Counted from the stretch's first letter, positions 25,274 through 38,178 are shown. The stretch: DNA of 64,000 bases from Beaufortia kweichowensis (GCA_019155185.1 CM032797.1:6682881-6746880); one strand, 5' to 3'. Numbers and translations are program-made. The notes: generated by a model from the letters alone, not told the origin.

Positions 25274-28200
25274 AGAGAGAAAAAAAGACAAGAGAGGCTG
25301 GTGGAGGAGAGTTGAGGGGTGGTGGGTAATGAAAAGGCCACAGGACAAAAGAAACAGACAGCAGAAGAAAGTCAACTCTTGTGAAGGCAGTAATGAAGAG
25401 TAAAAGTCAAATCCAGGGTCAAGAAACAAGTGATAAAAAGCTACTCTGGCAAAGAAGATTAGCGTTTTAAAGTTATTTTTATTCTGGTTTTCTCTGGATG
25501 TCTTGTCGTCCGTGAATATGAACTGACTTGTTGCTCATGGTTACTTTACGCAGCTGATTCCAAATGCCCTTCATATTCACACGTCTACAGAACATGAGGT
25601 ACATTATACAGTCTGTATGTTTTAAGTAAACTACACTACAATACAAACATATATGCACACAGACACACGCTCTCAGACACAAAACCTTGAAAATCTATAC
25701 GAGCTTTATACATAACATTAACAGGTCTGTATGTGTTTAGAAGCCTTACAGAAGAGAGACATGACAGGTTGAGGTCCACTAGATGGCGCCATTTGAAAAC
25801 TACATGCTGTCAGTTTAGATGCATAATCTTAAAAATGTCTGTAACTGGATTTTCATAAACACAAACCTAATGTGTAGGTAAGCTCAAACACACTCCCGCC
25901 CTCTTTTCTTTAGTTGTGAATGTTGAAATCAGTATTTTTTTATAATTGTGTTTTGTTTGTACATATTTGTTGTTTATTTCATGAATGACTGAACAGTTGC
26001 ACTGTAGCTCTAACAGGCTTTGATTCCTCTTTTTGTGTTTTTATTTAATTTTGGCAAATCACTACTGAAAAAATCACAGATCACAATTGCTGATCACAAT
26101 GACCTGGAAAATATCAACAAAACAATGAATTTCAACATGCGCCTTCAGAGAGCAGAAAAACAAGCTCTCTTTTCTGAGCTGTTGGAGCAAAGGGGTCATT
26201 TACATTTCCTCTCATGTTCATGCAAAATGAATCTTCATTGTTCAGGATCTGTGGGGTTGATGATGTATAACTCTGCTTGAATTATATTAATGAGATAAAT
26301 CAGATGATAGCTTTGGATTCTGACTCCAACATCCTCTTTCTCTCAGAGTTCAGAGTCTGTGTAGGTTTGTGCCAAGATGTCCAGACAGATCAAGAGACAT
26401 TTTGAGAATGGACTAATCTTGGCATTAATGATCACCAGTGTTCATCTTACATTTTATTCTAGAATTGTCCTGGAAATGAGTAAAATATGAGCCCGGTTGC
26501 AGAAAGAGATCTTGAAAATCAGATTCTGTGTTCTGTCTATGAGAGAAATGCAGGTTTGGATGTCTGGAATACCAAACAAAAGGTCAAGATGTTATTTATA
26601 AGGAGCAGAAGGTCTCCTATGAATTTGTTTACAAGTGAGATTATGATTACACATGATTTAAGTGATGATGATGATGATGAAGCTATAAAAGTGTGAAAAC
26701 AGTACAGTTTTTCTGTGTCTCATTCACGTGACTCTGTGTTATCACATGCTCTTATAGATGCTGCAGTTATTTTGACACTTATCCACTTAAAGTCTTTGGC
26801 CATTTGTCTCTTGTTTCGAGCGGATATATTATTTTCCTCGACAAAGACAGATAGAGGCATGGGAAACATACAGAAACCTTTTAGAAACCACAACTCCCCT
26901 GAGAGAGAGAGAGATTTGTCAGCATTAATAGAAGCGAAAGAGAGAGAGATTTCAGGTTTCTAGATGAGAATCATGCAGTGACCACAAAAAGTTCTTAGAG
27001 AAGTCAAGAAGGCCAGAAAATATGATGTCTGAGGATGAGGTAGACTGATAGTGATGTCATTCATAATATACATGCTTATATCTGTTATGAAATATATTAT
27101 AATGCACGTTTGCAACATATCAGAGGCACAAACAAGGAACATATCAGTTCCTTTTTAGTTAAACTTAATTTTAGTGTAATGTGCTTTATTGCCATTGCAA
27201 AATCAGGCATTTGCCATACTTTATTTATTTATGTAATTAAATATTTAATTTAATAACATATGAAGGTTGGCATGTTGTTCCTCTTGTATAATATTGGTCT
27301 ATTGAATGTTAACCATGTCATCCATAGATGTAATCCATGTTAAATCAAAATAATTTAATGATACAGCAATAAACTAGCCAGCATATCTTAATGCATGTGT
27401 TTTAAATTTTGTTAATTTAAAACATGGTCAAAACGGTGATCTTTTGTAATGACCAATGAAAGTTTAAATTGCAAGTGACAGATATTTTCAAATTAAATAA
27501 GGAATGAAAGTGCAAACTATAAAAATCCTAACCCACTAATAAATAAAATAAAGGGTATTGATAGATACAATTAATAAAGCAAGTCCTATAAGAAAGATAA
27601 AGGTGAAAAATCATAATTCCAGTAATGATAATAAGGACAAACACAAAGCAGACCCCCTCCCATGTCTCTGGGACAGAGTAAGTTCCCACTGGAATTATGG
27701 TGATCTGAGATTACTGAGTTTGCACAAACACAGCAGAGCCTTTTATCCTCCTAATGTATAACAGGATTCATCCTTAAAGATGTGCCCTGTGACCTTACAC
27801 ACACACACAGCTATTAAAACTGAAAATCTGCTCTCAGTGTGAACAGGAATAAGCGGAGATGAGAGATGGAGATGATAGGGAGGGAGTACATGGATCAGAT
27901 AGACTGATGAGGAAGGCTTGTAAGGAGCTTTTGCACCATCCACTTTAAAACAAACAATTCTTTTAGTCCATCTAATCCTCACATACACACAATTTGTTTC
28001 ACTAAATTAGTGAGTGCATCCAATAAGATTTCATTGTTTTCATATCAGACTAATGATATGTTCTATCCACCTTGCCAATCCTATTGACCGCCTAGTTTAA
28101 TAATGTCATTTTAAGCATATATGAATTTGACTTTGATTAACAGTTTTATTAACACTTTACAGTAAGTAAAGTGAGAGTGACTAGCTCACAGTCCCACTGT

Positions 28201-28678
28201 TAAAAGTATAACATTCAACTCAATTAACAACATGAATTATTGATGTCTGTCTGGTGCAGAATTTGTGTGTACACTGGAATTAAAAGCCTCCGGTGTCGCC
28301 TGTCACACTGTTGTGTGTGTGTGTGTGTGTGTAGACAGACTGAAGTAGATAATATCACATTTGATCAGTTAAATCTCACTGTTTTACCTCTACAAAACAT
28401 GCCTTATATCATTATGAAGTAAAGTAAAATAAAGAAAATAAAGAAAATAAAGATGTTGATGGAGACTTTACAAACTTCATAGTTTATGCATATTTTTGTA
28501 TTTTAAATGATGAATGATTAATTTGATAGAAGGATATAAAGAAAGGTATACTATACACACAGGTATATTTAAACATGTGTTATATTGTATCAGCCATTTG
28601 ACAATGAGTTGTTAATGTTTTGTAATATTATTTTATTTTCAAAGAATTTAACAGACACTAGATACATAAAATGTATGC

Positions 28679-28681
<3 letters not shown>
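25274..28681. other. pip4p1 3' region and intergenic stretch
   Basis: The first part is probably pip4p1 3' UTR; its end is unclear because no canonical AATAAA close to the stop stands out (the first clear one is near 27369). The rest is AT-rich with a short (GT)n at 28313-28332. No coding exon is recognised; the ORFs at 26020, 26487, 26715 and 27558 have no family features. Confidence 0.5.

Positions 28682-28732
<51 letters not shown>
28682..28732. repeat. (CT)n microsatellite, about 50 bp
   Basis: Short uninterrupted CT tract about 0.8 kb upstream of the ETS-factor start codon. Confidence 0.95.
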
Positions 28733-28734
<2 letters not shown>

Positions 28735-28869
28735 CAAATCCTTACGCACATCCAAAAACATCCCCCTGATAAAAGCGTGGATATCAAGTGTTTCAGTTTG
28801 GGTCGGGAGGGAGAGAGAGAGGGGACAAGGATCGAAGTTTGTGGTAAAAAAGAAAGAGATAAACACTGA

Positions 28870-28940
28870 AGATAAATACTGCGGGAGGAGTTACAGTCTT
28901 CTCATCCTTCTTCAACAAAAGACCATATTTACTAAACAGG
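28870..28940 (+). other. Possible 5' non-coding exon of the ETS gene
   Basis: A purine/pyrimidine-mixed stretch ends in TTTACTAAACAG|gtaaca near 28939, a good donor with no coding potential. The first coding exon at 29523 is preceded by a plausible acceptor (TTTCTGACAG). This suggests a leader exon with an intron of about 0.6 kb. Weak evidence. Confidence 0.3.
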
Positions 28941-29522
28941 TAACAGGTTTTCTTTAACAGACCTACAGAAATACTTACATTAAATATTCTATGTGTTTTT
29001 ATATATTTATAGCACGCCTATATAAAATTAAGCAGTTCATTTTAGTCATATAGTCGTTCGGGTTTAAATAGTTTTGGTAAAACACCAATTTTTGCAATGT
29101 TCTTGTAAGTTTTATATATGCAGGTTTTTAGTGGTTGCGATCACCTATATTTTCAGACTATAGTTTATTTCGTTTAAAGTTTTAACATATACATATTCAT
29201 AATATAATTTGCTCAATTGTTTCTTCATTTTTTATTTTTTTCGCAATAGACAATAGGCTATAATTGTTAATAGGCTAAAATCGTTCATTCTGGAAACAAA
29301 TTGCGTTTTTTTTTCAAATTGTAAATAATGTTTAGCGTTGACATGTTCATTTAAAAAAATGGAAACGAAATCTTACCAAGTTAAACAACGTTACCAAATG
29401 ACTCTGTACGGGATTTACTCAGGAAATAACTATATTGCAAATTTCATTTACTATTTTTGTTGTTTATTGATCATTTAACATTTTAGAATAAGGATGATTA
29501 TGATGATATTAATTTCTGACAG

Positions 29523-30780
29523 ATGGAGTGCAACTGTAATTCTTCTCTGGGTCATTTTCCCCCGACACACTGGAGCAGAAGTAAGTTGACAATGTAACTT
29601 ATTTTTGAAGAACTCCACAATAACAATTCACATTGGTACTAAAACTCTTGTTTTTTGTCAGACTGAATCTTTAATTGCTTAAAACCACTCACCATACTGT
29701 ATTGATTGTATTATTTCTATCTTTAAAGCAATGGTCTTTGTGATTTTCTATATAACATTCAGTGTTTTTGGCTTCTCTCAGCAGTGTTGTTCCCTGACTG
29801 GGCATATAAACCAGCTTGGTCTCCAGGTTCCCGGCAGGTGCAATTGTGGCATTTCCTTTTAGAGCTGTTGGGGCGGGGCGAGGGCGGAGCTATCACCTGG
29901 GGCAGCGAATGGGGGGAGTTTGTGATCCGAGACCCTGAAAGATTGGCTAAACTGTGGGGCGAGAGGAAGGGAAAGCCACATATGAATTATGACAAACTCA
30001 GCAGAGCTTTAAGGTACAAATGCCAATCCACACACAAACATATTTTGGTGTATTTTTATTTATTCAAGTTGCGTAATGAGACTAATCTGGTTTGATCAAC
30101 AGGTATTACTACAACAAGCGAATTTTGCACAAGACAAAAGGAAAACGTTTCACCTACAAGTTTAACTTCAGCAAACTAATATTAGTGAATTATCCAAGTC
30201 TTCCAACATGCCCACAGGTGACTGCAAGATTTTAAATTCATCAAGTTAAAATGCAAATTGTAGTTTAATTTTTATTCTCCATCTCTTTCTTTAGACTGCA
30301 GCACCTCTTCCGTTCTCAGTCTTTTCCTCATATTTGTCCTTTCACAAGCCTTCTATTGACATGGGTAAGAGCGAAATATAAAAGTACAATTAAAAATACA
30401 AATTACAAAAACATTTGGAAGATGCTTGTTTTTTTATTTATTTTTTAAAAACGACACAAATTTAATTTTTAACTTTTTGTCTTTTGGCAGCTGTGCAGTC
30501 AGTTTCTCATCCCCTTCTGCTACCCTACTCCTTCCCTAAACCCCTCCCCTTTCCTCAGGCACATCCAATCCAGAGGCAGTTTCCCCTTTTTTCTGGGCCG
30601 TCACCCTCAGGGATTAACCAATCAGAGTTCTCCTGCCTGTCACCTGTCAGCTCCGCCCTGCAACAAACGTTCAATCACTGGCCAATTAAACGCAATGCAG
30701 TGTGGCCTCACAACAGAGTCACGGGATTAGGACAAGACAAAGACTGTGACAAAGACCATGACAAAAAATGTGTGTTATGA
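29523..30780 (+). CDS. ETS-domain transcription factor, ERF/ETV3-like
   Basis: Nuclear DNA-binding protein of the ERF/ETV3/ETV3L repressor group. Five exons: 29523-29580, 29782-30013, 30103-30217, 30295-30364, 30491-30780, in phase, 254 aa. The N terminus MECNCNSSLG resembles the short leader of ERF-like/ETV3L proteins. FPDWAYKP, then SPGSRQVQLWHFLLELL opens the ETS domain (about residues 36-125). MNYDKLSRALRYYYNKRIL is the recognition helix, followed by HKTKGKRFTYKFNFSKL. The tail is short, rich in Pro, Ser and Phe, and ends in a DK-rich stretch. The loop before GEFVI is unusual (LGRGEGGAITWGSEW) and the family's RKCKP is RKGKP, so the domain is diverged. Whether it is erfl or etv3l cannot be settled here. 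It converges on the prolyl hydroxylase gene. Confidence 0.85.
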
Positions 30781-30926
30781 GACCACTTGGAAAATTTAGT
30801 TTTATTATCACCACCATTATTATTGGTGGTATTGGTGTTTTTGTATCAGTTCATGTTTGGCAGGTTATCAGTAGAGCACTTTATATATTTGACATTGCAC
30901 TGTTTAACATAAAGAAAAGATAAACT

Positions 30927-30932
30927 AATAAA
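30927..30932 (+). terminator. Poly(A) signal of the ETS gene
   Basis: AATAAA (within AATAAATAAAT) 147 bp after the stop codon. It is about 230 bp from the opposing signal of the p4ha-like gene, so the two 3' ends nearly meet. Confidence 0.65.
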
Positions 30933-31157
30933 TAAATCTAAAAGTGTTTTATGGGTTTTATTACTTCACATTTTGTTAAAAGTCAGTTAAAAGTCTATAA
31001 ATGTCATTTGATTGCACTTCATTGCAAAAAGCAGTGACACAAAAATCAACCTTCAAAAATCAACATTATATATCCTGTAGGTTTAAATGGCTTCACAATT
31101 CTGTCTTGAACTGTCTTGTACTTTAAATTGAGAATCTTCATTAACTGACTAAATCTG

Positions 31158-31163
31158 TTTATT
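31158..31163 (-). terminator. Poly(A) signal of the p4ha-like gene
   Basis: AATAAA on the minus strand, 144 bp past the stop at 31307. Confidence 0.55.
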
Positions 31164-31306
31164 TAAATAAAAAGTTATATCATAAATTATTGATAGAAAG
31201 ATGTCAGTAAATATAAGTTACAGTAAATATAAGTTAGTATACAAATCCTGTACAAATAAAAACATAAAGATTTCTTTGTTACAGGTCCTGTGATGAAATG
31301 TGTCTT

Positions 31307-34300
31307 TCACTCCCATTCCGACAAAGAACAAGGTCTTAAGAACTCCTGCCCAAACTCATGGATCCATTTGTTAGCCACTGAAAAAGCACAAAAAGATTTT
31401 ATTATTAACAGGGTTGTTTTCTAGCTTTTTGTGCTTCATCTTGGTTGACTTCATCATACAAATAAATACATTTCTTGGGCTAATTGCAAATTCTAAGATA
31501 CTGTAGTTGTAAGGTATACTGATATCTTTATTGTCTAAAACCTACCCCATTTATTACCCACTAAGACGGGACACCCAGCATGCTCTGTTCTCAAATCCAG
31601 ATCACCGTTTTTTTGAAGATTGTACCAAAACACGGCTGAACCCTGCAAGAGCAGAGAATGAATGCACAAAACTGCAATAATAGTAATATATTATGGATGT
31701 GACTGAATTAAGGGTTTACCTTTTTAGGTTGTAGTGCAACTCCAACTTCAGGAAACACAGTGGCTCCTCCTATCTCCACATCACTCATCTACAGGAGGAG
31801 CACATCACTAATTGTCTACATGGATTGTTAAACACAGACAATAACAATGTTGGCCAAATGTTTTTTCAGACAGCAGCACTTGCTTCAACTTACATAAATT
31901 AGGAATGTAGCAATCCTTGCATTTTTTTCTTCCTGTGAGATTAAACATTCTTCTTAGGTAATCTTGCAAAAACATTGTCAGCATGTAATCAAGATTAATG
32001 ACAGACATTTGTGCATAATGATCTTACCACTGTGTCATAATGTGGTTCATATTTGCCACCAATCCCATAATTCTGAACCTGAATTTTTTTTAAAAATCAT
32101 TCAATATTGAAATGGAGCTGTTAATACCTCAATACACAGGGAAAATATTTAGATAATTTAGGTAAACATAAAAAATGTAATATCAAACATAGTGCCATAT
32201 ACTATGGCAAGAGTTACATAGAAAGCTTTACATTTGTTAGGATAGAGACAGAAAGAGCTGGCAATAAAGATGTATTTAAATGAGACTGTACGTGTAGAGA
32301 TTCAGCAGTTTCCATAGAGAGTCCTGTGGCGTCTGCGATCCTCTGATTGATACGATCAACCACTATGTTATCTTCTTCCAGAAAAACACTGAAAACAAAA
32401 AGATCATTTTTTCACTACTGATTATATAAAATAAATGTTTGACTTTTTAAATAAGTGCTAAACACTGTCCTCTCAATAATAACTGAGGCTATTACCTTTG
32501 AGAAACACGGATATTTGAGACTGTGCCTAAACCTGTACCAGTTTTAGACCTAGAAAGCTAGGTCACAAAACAACAATAAGCCATTAAATATACATATAAA
32601 CAATACACTATATAGTCAAATAAATAATATATAAAAATAAATAAAATAATAAATAAATGATATATATATATATATACATAATTACCTGAGGTCTAGAGAG
32701 ATTCTTCAAGATCTCGATCTCTTTGTCTGATATTATGTCATGATATCTGATGATTCGAGGCTCATTCCACTCGTCCTCCTCTTTCAGTGGTGCCAGAATC
32801 AGTCTGGGGTTTCCTCCACCTGTGCTGTATCTACACGACAGCATCCTCTGCTTCCTGGACGTCTGATTTTTACCAATCAACATACTTAGTAGCTTTACAT
32901 TTGTTAAAAGTTCATGTAAAATAATGATTTAAATTTGAGACATTGGACTTGCCTTCTGTTTAATCTCTCCCCTGCACAATGCCTCATATGAGTTACTGGA
33001 CTTTGTATGCAGTTTGAAAATATTAGGCTCTGAAATTACGTACTGTTGATGGACTCTGTACAACATCAGCTTATATTCAACATCCTCATCAGTTGGATCT
33101 GAGGTTAAAAAGACAGCAGTATTTGACTGATTATTTGGCAACCTCAAATATAATTATGCAAAGGGTGCAGATATTTTGTTGGAGAAATTCCTTTTTGAAG
33201 CGTAAGTAAACTGTGGTATAAAAGCATGCAGGTCTAATACAGAGAAATCATAGCCATGCTGATATGCATAGAGCATACTGTAAATTAAGTACTGTAAGTA
33301 AATTGTTAACACATAAGATACTGTAGACTCACCCAAATTTAGAAGCTCTTGCTGGAAGTAGATTGCTACAGACAAACTTCCATATTCATATGCCGAGGAG
33401 CTCAAGAAATATAGCAATTTCTCCTTGGTTATGCCTCGAACTGACGTTAAGGATTCTGTATAATTAAGAATCTCCAGACTGTACAGAAACCAGTGAAAGG
33501 CATGCTGATATTTCTCCTGTTCATAAGCTCTTAATCCCACAGAGTAAGCATCATCCTCACTAAATGATGTTTCTGTGAAAAACAACAAACTGTAACATTC
33601 TTAGTGAAACAGCACTGGTGCAGAAAAATGCAGACATTTTACCTCCTATGATGTCATCAGGATAGAGTTTGTAGATCTCTTGCAGTCGAATCAGTCCCAT
33701 GGCTGCACCCTCCAAATCTTTCTTTAATGGGATTTTTAAGTCATCCGAGTACAGCAGGCTTTGAAACTCTGCAAAATGATCAAACACAACAACGAAAGCA
33801 TAGAACTACATGGTGATCACAGAAAAGTTTAATACTGTTCGAAAAATGCTAGTACATTACCAGTACATTGTTTTGATTAAAGTTGTCTATATCTATAAAT
33901 ATAGTTTAATGCAGATTTGTACATTCAAAAAACATCTTACCAGTGTAAAGGCTCTTTTGTGTGACGAGTACTATAGACAGCCAAGCAACTTTGAGTCTTC
34001 GGATAAGTTTGAAAGCTGATACAGGGTCACTCATATTTTCCTCAGGATCCTTGTATGAGTGCTGTGTAAGGATCTCAAGAACACTGTGTTAAAGATAAAT
34101 ATAACAATACATTTATTCAATTAATTCTTGATCTGAAACAACTGATAACTAATGATATTTATTATACAAATTGCTTCATTTTCATCTGTATTATTATTAC
34201 TATTAGTGTTTTATTAAGAAAATTGATATGTTTTTACCCCTTCATAATTCTTAAATTATTTTCTTCAGCATCAATATAGTCACTGAAGCGCTTCAGAAGA

Positions 34301-34795
34301 TTTCTCTCCTCCTCCACAAGCTGCATGACTTGATCTTTAAAACAGATTAATCTACAATTAATTGTAAAATGCAGCATTCTTTCATAGCAAAAATGTCCAT
34401 ATATTGGGTTGAAAACAACCCAGAATTTTGTGGAGTGTTTAATTAAACTTTTTATTAAGTAAAAAAACAAAAAGAAAGATCATAATTTACTTAAAGGAAT
34501 TTAAAATACAGAATTTATAAGTAATAATATAATTTACTCAAAATACATCCAATACATTTACATTTAAATACATCCAAAAATAAATAAATAAACAAACTGG
34601 AGTTAGGGACTAAAACATTAGTTGGAAACAGATGAATAAAAACATTATAATTTTCTGATGTAAATCAATTAAATTATTGCTTTAAAAAATATTAAAGGGA
34701 AACATTAATATACCTGTTGAAGAGAAGAATTCATGAGCAGCAGTAGAAACGATCCAGACACATATCATAAGTGACAATAATTTTGTTATGACCAT
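31307..34795 (-). CDS. Collagen prolyl 4-hydroxylase alpha subunit-like
   Basis: ER-lumen Fe(II)/2-oxoglutarate dioxygenase subunit that hydroxylates prolines in collagen, normally as an α2β2 tetramer with PDI. Fourteen exons, right to left: 34795-34714, 34334-34238, 34083-33941, 33768-33643, 33572-33333, 33098-32953, 32862-32686, 32557-32496, 32388-32292, 32078-32028, 31932-31894, 31788-31720, 31642-31546, 31377-31307. Phases agree; 498 aa. It has a signal peptide (MVITKLLSLMICVWIVSTA), an N-terminal coiled dimer region, the peptide-binding TPR region (SEDDAYSVGLRAYEQEKYQH), CRYSTGGGNPRLILAPLKEE and GGATVFPEVG. Iron ligands are His403, Asp405 and His464, with Lys474 for 2-oxoglutarate. The intron after 32953 has a GC donor. 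About 12 residues usual between HxD and the RIAT strand are missing. Closer to P4HA1/2 than P4HA3, but divergent. Confidence 0.9.
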
Positions 34796-35900
34796 TTTCA
34801 GATCTCTGAAACAACAAAACATTAAACAGTTACTTTGCAATTTGTACTGTATGCACATCTTTACCTGTACTGGCAGAGATTAAATACGGTCTGTCACACC
34901 CACATGTGACAGCAACTCCTTGTTCAGATAAAACAAAACCAAAACTTCCATGATCAGGCATCTAAGTCAAACAAAACGGAGTTATATTTTGATTCTTGTA
35001 AGCATAATAGTCCATAATAGTCCATTACACAAATGTTTAGTGTCTATTCCATCATGTGACAGCATTTGCCTAATTAAAACATTTTTGCGATATTATGAAA
35101 TAACTCCATAAGCATAACTCCATTACCATAAGCATTGTAATTCTATGAAAATCTGAACTTCACAACAACAAATCACATAATAGTTACTGATCAGAATAAA
35201 ATGCATTTACCGTTTTTGCACTATTCACTTAATGGGCATGTAATGGCTGGCCTTCTGCGCTTTCAACCTTCACTGTTTTTTTTGGTTGGGTAATCGGCTG
35301 TTATTTGAAGTAGGTGTTTTTCTAAAAAGTATGGGAACCTGTTCTCTATTTCAAAGAAAGTGTTTTATTTCTTCTCGCCAAAGCGGTATTCGGTAAACAA
35401 ACCACATTGTCACCAGTCCAGTCACTATACTGACAGCACATCTAAACAGAAAGAAAAATCCCCTGTAATTCATTTACATAGTGCTGCCATGACAACCATG
35501 ACAATCACATTTGAGTCTCATGACTAATGCCGTAGTAAAAGTAAAAGTAAAAGTAAGAGTTTAAGGTTAATAATGTGTTTTGATTACAGTATTTGTTTAC
35601 ATTAGACTAATTTATACAGAATAAAAGTAGATGTTCGGGTCCGACTAATTAATTTGTATATATGACAAAACATATAAATTGAGTCATGAATAAAACACTT
35701 CCTAATGCGTGTGTTGACAATCCTGTTTTGTGTAGGTGGGGTTCACCTAAATGTCCAGAATCAAACCTCAGGGTCTTATACCACATGTCTGTCACTCCAC
35801 TGTATAGCTAATTACAATAATGTCACAGTGAAACCAATACCTGCTCATCACTGGATCTGTGTAAAATTTAAGACATATTATTTATAATGTTAATCAATAT
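34796..35900. other. Upstream region of the p4ha-like gene
   Basis: AT-rich sequence with no recognised coding exon. It probably contains the promoter and any 5' non-coding exon of the minus-strand p4ha-like gene, but no TATA box or clear motif stands out. Confidence 0.4.
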
Positions 35901-35909
35901 CAAGAACGA

Positions 35910-37595
35910 CAACCTCTGTGTTTTAGAAACTGAAATGATTAAAAGAGTCAATTTTATTGCACAAGCTAAATTAATAGAGTTCTCTCTAGAGAGTAGAGAT
36001 ACATAAGGAAAAATAAACGAAAGAAAACAGAAAATTATAAAATATATAGAATACATGATAAGATATCATCCGAACAAAAACCCTTATAAAATCAAATTGT
36101 TAGTAATCAATTCTTCTTAATGTTTACACACACATAAAGAAACACAAACATTTAAATCCCCCACAACCATATATTCTGTATACAGCATTCTGCATCATAT
36201 TTGACACTACGGCTTCGGCTGATGCTGCTTCTTATTCTATACCAGTGGTTCTTAACCTTGTTGGAGGTACTGACCCCCACCAGTTTCATAGGTAAAAATA
36301 AAATATGGGGTTCATACATAGGTGCTAAAATGTCCAGAATCAAATCAGTGTGACTTCTGCAGAGACCAGTTCAGAAATGCGCGTATTTTACCTTGGCAAG
36401 TGCCAATCATGTCATACCTGTTCCTTTTCTACCACATTACAAGGATTGTCTGTCATCTCCAGAGCTTTCTTAGCAATAACAGGGCACAGTACCATTTATT
36501 TGACACCAAAGCGTTGAGAGCGTTGTTGTTCTGAAGAGTATTACAAGGTATTCATCATTGACATATTACAAAAATTCACTAATGTCCTGGTTTCTGCTTG
36601 AAGTTCAATGATTTCATCGAGGTATTCATCATTGACATCTGTTGTCTCAACACTAAACGTGAACGGCTGTCTCACCCATGCTGGATAACCAGGGAAGTAT
36701 CCGGCGAGAGAACTTGCAAGCTCATCTAAGCTCAGTTCACTGGTACAGAAATGTCTCCATTCCAGATAAAATCTTACTTTACACAGTCGCCTAGCAGGGG
36801 AAAGTTTGCTAAGTTATTATTCTCTGTTCGCCGCTTCCATAACGGTAGTTTTTGAAAAGCCTTTCAGGTTTTCTTCCGCTTGATGATGTTGATCACCGCC
36901 CCGCATCTGATTGAGATGATTGAACCTCTGTGTTTTATTTTGAAAATCTGAACATGATTGCTCTTTTGCAAAAACAGGGCTAATTTTATTGCACCTGTCC
37001 GCTGGATAAATTAATAGACAGTTCTCCCATTTCTTTACAGAAGATGTAGAGATACATAAGGAAAAATTTTGTTAAACGATGCCTGTGCAAAACAATGAAA
37101 ATTATACTAAATAGCATGGCTGGAGCTCCATCCAGCAAAACCATATCATGATAAGAAGTCATCCACAAGTTTCTTCACATGAACTGCCTTAGTTGTTGTT
37201 GTAAGAGGCTTACAAAATAAAAATCTTCCTGTATCACAGAAATACTGCAAGCTGGCTTATAAAATCCGGGCTTGAAATCAGATCTGCAAAAATAAAGATG
37301 TCTTCTCATCCTCTATTCTTTGCATGGCGCCATTTGTTACAACTTAAAATGTAGCATGATATTCGCCATTCAACACAGCTGGTTTTATGAGTGTTTCTCC
37401 AATGTGTTTTGCCCTGCTTTGCGATCAGGTAAGCACACGATGCTATGAGGATCGATGGGTAACACAAACATTTCAAATCCCTCACAATTCCAGCGGCGTA
37501 TATCTCCATGTTTTCTTTAGTTTTGAAGCCTCAACTTGGCATCATATTTGACACTACGGCTTCGGCTGATGCTGCTTCTTATTCTATACAATGAC
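35910..37595. repeat. Two diverged direct copies of one sequence
   Basis: The left copy (about 35910-36243) and right copy (about 36924-37590) share, in the same order, AACCTCTGTGTTTTA, AATTTTATTGCAC, TAGAGATACATAAGGAAAAA, CACAAACATTT.AAATCCC, CATCATATTTGACACTACGG and CTTCGGCTGATGCTGCTTCT. The last block, about 45 bp, is nearly identical. The right copy has roughly 300 bp more internal sequence, so the left one is deleted or the right one expanded. The copies enclose the hAT fragment. They could be a local duplication or ends of a decayed transposon. Confidence 0.65.
36243..36840 (-). mobile_element. Decayed hAT-type transposase fragment
   Basis: On the minus strand, 36750-36590 reads FPGYPAWVRQPFTFS followed by VNDEYLDEIIELQAETRTL. 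This resembles the C-terminal region of ZBED/hAT-derived transposases, where a W-V-R-x-P-F motif precedes the dimerisation domain. Downstream the frame is broken by stops. At 36243 CAGTGGTTCTTAACCTTGTT resembles a hAT terminal repeat. A short segment, GGTATTCATCATTGACAT, is duplicated at 36548 and 36620. No intact ORF remains. Family identity is moderately supported. Confidence 0.5.
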
Positions 37596-38100
37596 AGAAA
37601 ATACAGGACTGAAGTTGTTATACGACGGTACAGTTTTATTCTGCCAGCAGGAGGCGCTAAAAGGCTTCTTAGCAAATACAATCTGCTGTTTCTTTTTTCT
37701 AAAGAAATAAATAATCTGACCTAGAACTTAAATATAAACATATAATTTAATAAGGGGCAGAAATAAAAGGGATAGTTAGATGGTCTGGGATCAGAAGATG
37801 GCTGGTGGTTTGAGTTTGGAGTTTAATGGTATCTTGACTTGATTTGGACAATTGCTTACATCTTTATTTACTGGCAAACACACTCCTGTAACTGTGGTAG
37901 GCTACATATATTTTGGCAATAAAAATACGCAACATAAAACTATAGGAAATAATGCCCCAAAGAAATGTTTGTGACATGTCCATGACGTGCTTTAAAATAA
38001 AACTGCATGACAAATAGGATTTGTAAATTGTTTCTCTCCTCCTTTCTTACCAAAATTTGATTATGTATAAAGTAAACATACACATGGATCTACCCAGGTC

Positions 38101-38102
<2 letters not shown>

Positions 38103-38154
<52 letters not shown>
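38103..38154. repeat. (AT)n microsatellite
   Basis: About 50 bp of alternating TA immediately next to the relict p4ha exon. Confidence 0.95.
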
Positions 38155-38161
<7 letters not shown>

Positions 38162-38178
38162 ACTAATCAATAATATAC

